Source: an uncultured Treponema sp. (lineage in GTDB: Bacteria > Spirochaetota > Spirochaetia > Treponematales > Treponemataceae). Taken from it: a DNA stretch of 64,000 bases. Under the pieces are notes generated by a model. The model made no database searches, was not told the DNA's origin, and saw only the letters and a program-made list of their open reading frames with translations. The DNA is taken from the NCBI GenBank assembly GCA_934718065.1, contig CAKUZR010000010.1, positions 22,818 to 86,817 on the forward strand, given 5' to 3'. The position numbers and the translations under genes are program-made. How positions within the stretch are numbered: position 1 is the stretch's first letter; each line of letters opens with the position of its first letter. This document shows, piece after piece, positions 61,733-64,000 of this stretch.

Positions 61733-63072
61733 TAGTTATTCTTCAATATTTCCACAACCTCGGATTTTTTGGAAACGAACAAATCTGTTAAAACCGGGTC
61801 AAAATGCGTTCCTTTTGAAAGCGATATGATTTCAAACGCTTCGTCCGCTGAAAAAGGATCTTTGTAGCAGCGCGGCGAAACAAGCGCGTCAAAAACGTCC
61901 GCAATAGCCATAATCCTGGCTTCCAGCGGAATTTCCTCGCCTTTCAGTTTGTACGGATAGCCGTTTCCGTCCCACCGCTCGTGATGGCTGGTCGCAACAT
62001 CGGCGGCAATTTTCACATAATCTTCGCTTTCAATATTTGAAAGAACTTCCCGGATTATTTTTCCGCCCGCAACCGTATGATTCTGAATCTGCTTGAACTC
62101 CGCTTCTGTTAATTTTCCAGGCTTCTTCAAAATGCTGTCCGGAACGGCGATTTTTCCAATATCATGCATTGGAGCCGCTTTTTTCAAAAGCTCAATATAT
62201 TCATCCGTGATAATTTCCTTGTGGTAGCCGGCTTCCTTTGCCGCGTTCACCAGAAGCTCAACGTAAAGGCTTGTGCGTTTTACGTGCTCGCCGGTGTCGC
62301 TGTCGCGGCTTTCAATAAGGTTCGCCATTCCGTAAATTGTCTGTTCCTGGATATAAATAATTTTTTTGTTCTGCTCGGCTATTTCATCGGATTTTTTGCT
62401 CACATCATCCTGAAATCTGTTTTTGTCGCCTTCAAGCCGGTTTGTGAACATTGTGCAGACAATCGTAAGCGCAACTGAAATTCCTATAGCCATAAAAACA
62501 GCCACGCCAAAAGAAACAAACATCATTCTTGAATAAAAAAGCATATCCTGCTGGGCTTTATCAAGCTCCGTGTCAATGTATTTGGCAAGATTGTCAAGAC
62601 CGGTGTCCAAAATATCTTTTGAATGGGCAATGTTTCCCAGAATATACTGCTCCGCATAAATTCTTGCGCCGCTGGAATGCATGCTTCTGATAATGTCAAT
62701 GTCCTGAAAAACGCTTCGGCAGCCCGCGCTGATTGTGTGGAAAATTTTCGCTTTTTCGTTTCCATTCATCCGCTTTCCAAAATCCCTGAGACATTCAGAA
62801 AGCTCCGCCCTGGTTTTCTTTTCCTGCTGCTCGTAATGCTCAAGCACATCATCCGAAGTCGCAATTATATAGAAAGAACTTGTCAAAAGCTCCTGGTTCA
62901 CAAGCTTCCGGATTTTATCCATAAAAATAGTGTTTTCAATTCCCTCTTTCATGGATTCGTTGTAAATTCTCTGCATATTTTTAAAAACAATGCCGATTGA
63001 ACAAAATCCTATAAGCACAATCAAAAATGCGGAAACACAGGCAATAAAAATCTTACGAGTAATATTCTTCAT
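61732..63072 (-). CDS. HD-GYP domain c-di-GMP phosphodiesterase, membrane sensor
   Basis: 446 residues. Transmembrane segments near 9-31 and 183-206 flank a helical extracytoplasmic sensor domain. A short coiled coil (220-245) links to the HD-GYP domain (near 250-440). Metal-binding and signature motifs are intact: SRDSDTGEHVKR, MHDIGKIAVPD, HHERWDGNGYP and IADVFDAL. It should hydrolyse cyclic di-GMP. No response-regulator domain is present. The ribosome-binding site is weak (AAGGA about 15 bases upstream). Confidence 0.92.
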   Translation of the reverse strand: MKNITRKIFIACVSAFLIVLIGFCSIGIVFKNMQRIYNESMKEGIENTIFMDKIRKLVNQELLTSSFYIIATSDDVLEHYEQQEKKTRAELSECLRDFGKRMNGNEKAKIFHTISAGCRSVFQDIDIIRSMHSSGARIYAEQYILGNIAHSKDILDTGLDNLAKYIDTELDKAQQDMLFYSRMMFVSFGVAVFMAIGISVALTIVCTMFTNRLEGDKNRFQDDVSKKSDEIAEQNKKIIYIQEQTIYGMANLIESRDSDTGEHVKRTSLYVELLVNAAKEAGYHKEIITDEYIELLKKAAPMHDIGKIAVPDSILKKPGKLTEAEFKQIQNHTVAGGKIIREVLSNIESEDYVKIAADVATSHHERWDGNGYPYKLKGEEIPLEARIMAIADVFDALVSPRCYKDPFSADEAFEIISLSKGTHFDPVLTDLFVSKKSEVVEILKNN

Positions 63073-63146
63073 TATAAAAACAAATTTCCTTAGAAACCTA
63101 GAACAACTTTTTTAAATTGAGAAAAATTCAAAAATAACTTTAAATT

Positions 63147-64000
63147 TTAATTTCTAATGTTTCTTACTGTAATATCAAGCTGACTCTGAATTTCCTGATC
63201 CGAAAGATTTTTTCCACCCGAAAGAACTACGCCAAGAACCAAAGACGGATTCCAGTAGCTTCCGCCGATTCTTTGCGTAGAACTATATTTTGTCTGCTCT
63301 GCCATTGCAGAAATTGCAGGGGATTTTTTTACAAGCTGGCTTGCCGCAGCGTTCAAATTAACAGGGCATTCGCCTTTCGCCTGGCAAATCAAAAGCTGAG
63401 TTTTTTCATCAGAAAGCCATTCCGCAAGCTTAAGAGCCCAGTCCTTCTGCGCTGAATTTGACTTGACACCGACCATTTTGTAGCCGGCAAAACTGTACAT
63501 CTGAAGGTCAGTTCCATTCAGATTGTAGGTAGGCAGCTTGACCGCCGCGTAATCCTTTCCCCACATTTCAGAAATAAGATTTGCGTTCCAGGTTCCGCTG
63601 ACCGCCGCCACAAGTTTATCAGATTTTATCAAGTCCAGGGTTTCATCGTTGCTCGCGCTTACAAAAGCCGGATTTGAAGCGATTTTTATTATCGCCTTTG
63701 CAACATCAATTCCCTTGAATTTTGTGTCCACCGCGTTCCAGTTGCAGAAATTCTTTGCGCCGTTGCTGCGGTAAACTTCCAGTCCGGCCGCCTTGAAAAA
63801 TGAATAAAGATACCAGCCGTTCTTCAAGTCCATTGAAACCTGCCTGCCGTGTTTTGCGGCGGCCTCAAGCAGTTTTTCAAAGGAAACAACATCATCCGAG
63901 GAAATATATTTCTTGTTGTAATAAAGAAAATATCCGTTTCCAGCAAGCTGAGGGAACGCATAGAGTTTTCCGTTGACTGAAGCGGTTTTTATTGCCGCCG
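63147..64000 (-). CDS. Extracellular solute-binding protein, family 1 (5' end outside window)
   Basis: About 284 C-terminal residues are visible; the frame stays open through base 64000, so the N-terminus and signal peptide are missing. The text matches family 1 (maltose-binding-like) proteins of carbohydrate ABC importers: VNGKLYAFPQLAGNGYFLYY near the window end, AAVSGTWNANLISEMWGKDY, then SFAGYKMVGVKSNSAQKDWA and LKLAEWLSDEKTQLLICQA. It would bind a mono- or oligosaccharide. Permease genes, if adjacent, lie outside the window. Confidence 0.88.
   Translation of the reverse strand, partial: AAIKTASVNGKLYAFPQLAGNGYFLYYNKKYISSDDVVSFEKLLEAAAKHGRQVSMDLKNGWYLYSFFKAAGLEVYRSNGAKNFCNWNAVDTKFKGIDVAKAIIKIASNPAFVSASNDETLDLIKSDKLVAAVSGTWNANLISEMWGKDYAAVKLPTYNLNGTDLQMYSFAGYKMVGVKSNSAQKDWALKLAEWLSDEKTQLLICQAKGECPVNLNAAASQLVKKSPAISAMAEQTKYSSTQRIGGSYWNPSLVLGVVLSGGKNLSDQEIQSQLDITVRNIRN

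Overview
This 64 kb window reads as chromosomal DNA of a spirochaete, most probably a host-associated Treponema. The evidence is the paired genes matching the TIGR03545/TIGR03546 families, many lipoproteins with relaxed spirochaetal lipoboxes, two SpoIIE-type phosphatases with a STAS protein beside dnaJ-dnaK-grpE, ThrH, AsnA, and a moderate-GC AT-biased base composition. Species is not identifiable from the sequence alone. No rRNA, tRNA, CRISPR array, insertion sequence or prophage was recognised.

Layout. 1-4.7 kb: mutS2 (cut by the window edge), rsgA, desulfoferrodoxin, a RelA/SpoT-domain protein and rnhA. 4.7-10.5 kb: envelope genes (two lipoproteins, a small beta-rich outer-membrane candidate, a helical protein, an oligopeptide-binding protein). 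10.5-17.4 kb: a YigZ-family protein and topoisomerase IV subunit A, a TrmB-type regulator, a leucine-rich-repeat protein, a flavin reductase, a short-chain dehydrogenase. 17.5-24.1 kb: leuS, then a STAS protein and two membrane-anchored PP2C phosphatases. 24.2-28.1 kb: grpE-dnaK-dnaJ. 28.4-33.9 kb: a tight operon tsaD-tyrA-apt-asnA-(radical-SAM-like protein)-rluA. 34-38.3 kb: divergent polysaccharide deacetylase, thrH, a DUF4143 ATPase and an Rpn-type nuclease. 38.3-47.9 kb: a repeat-rich intergenic region followed by a five-gene surface operon (two large fibronectin-III lipoproteins, a secreted protein sharing a domain with the second of them, a small lipoprotein, an outer-membrane candidate). 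47.9-54.7 kb: membrane proteins, a formate/nitrite-transporter homologue, the TIGR03545/03546 pair, exonuclease III and a membrane-kinase fusion. 54.8-60.3 kb: peptidoglycan genes murE-ddl-murD and an M15-like peptidase lipoprotein. 60.3-64 kb: purA, an HD-GYP phosphodiesterase and a sugar-binding protein cut by the window end.

Most notable structure. (1) A dispersed element of about 200 bp, with long imperfect inverted termini, occurs five times (about 2.6, 28.3, 38.4, 52.1 and 53.2 kb). Every copy lies directly upstream of a gene and in the same orientation relative to that gene. (2) A tandem array of seven near-perfect 16-17 bp palindromes on a 23-24 bp period lies at 38.6-38.75 kb, ahead of the surface operon. 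(3) The second lipoprotein of that operon has a run of nine C at the start of its reading frame, a likely phase-variation switch. (4) At least nine genes have no Shine-Dalgarno sequence and carry a -10-like hexamer exactly six bases before ATG, which predicts a class of leaderless transcripts; rsgA and the leucine-rich-repeat gene also have matching -35 boxes at 17 bp. Together (1)-(3) make 38.3-47.9 kb the part most likely to hold something undescribed.
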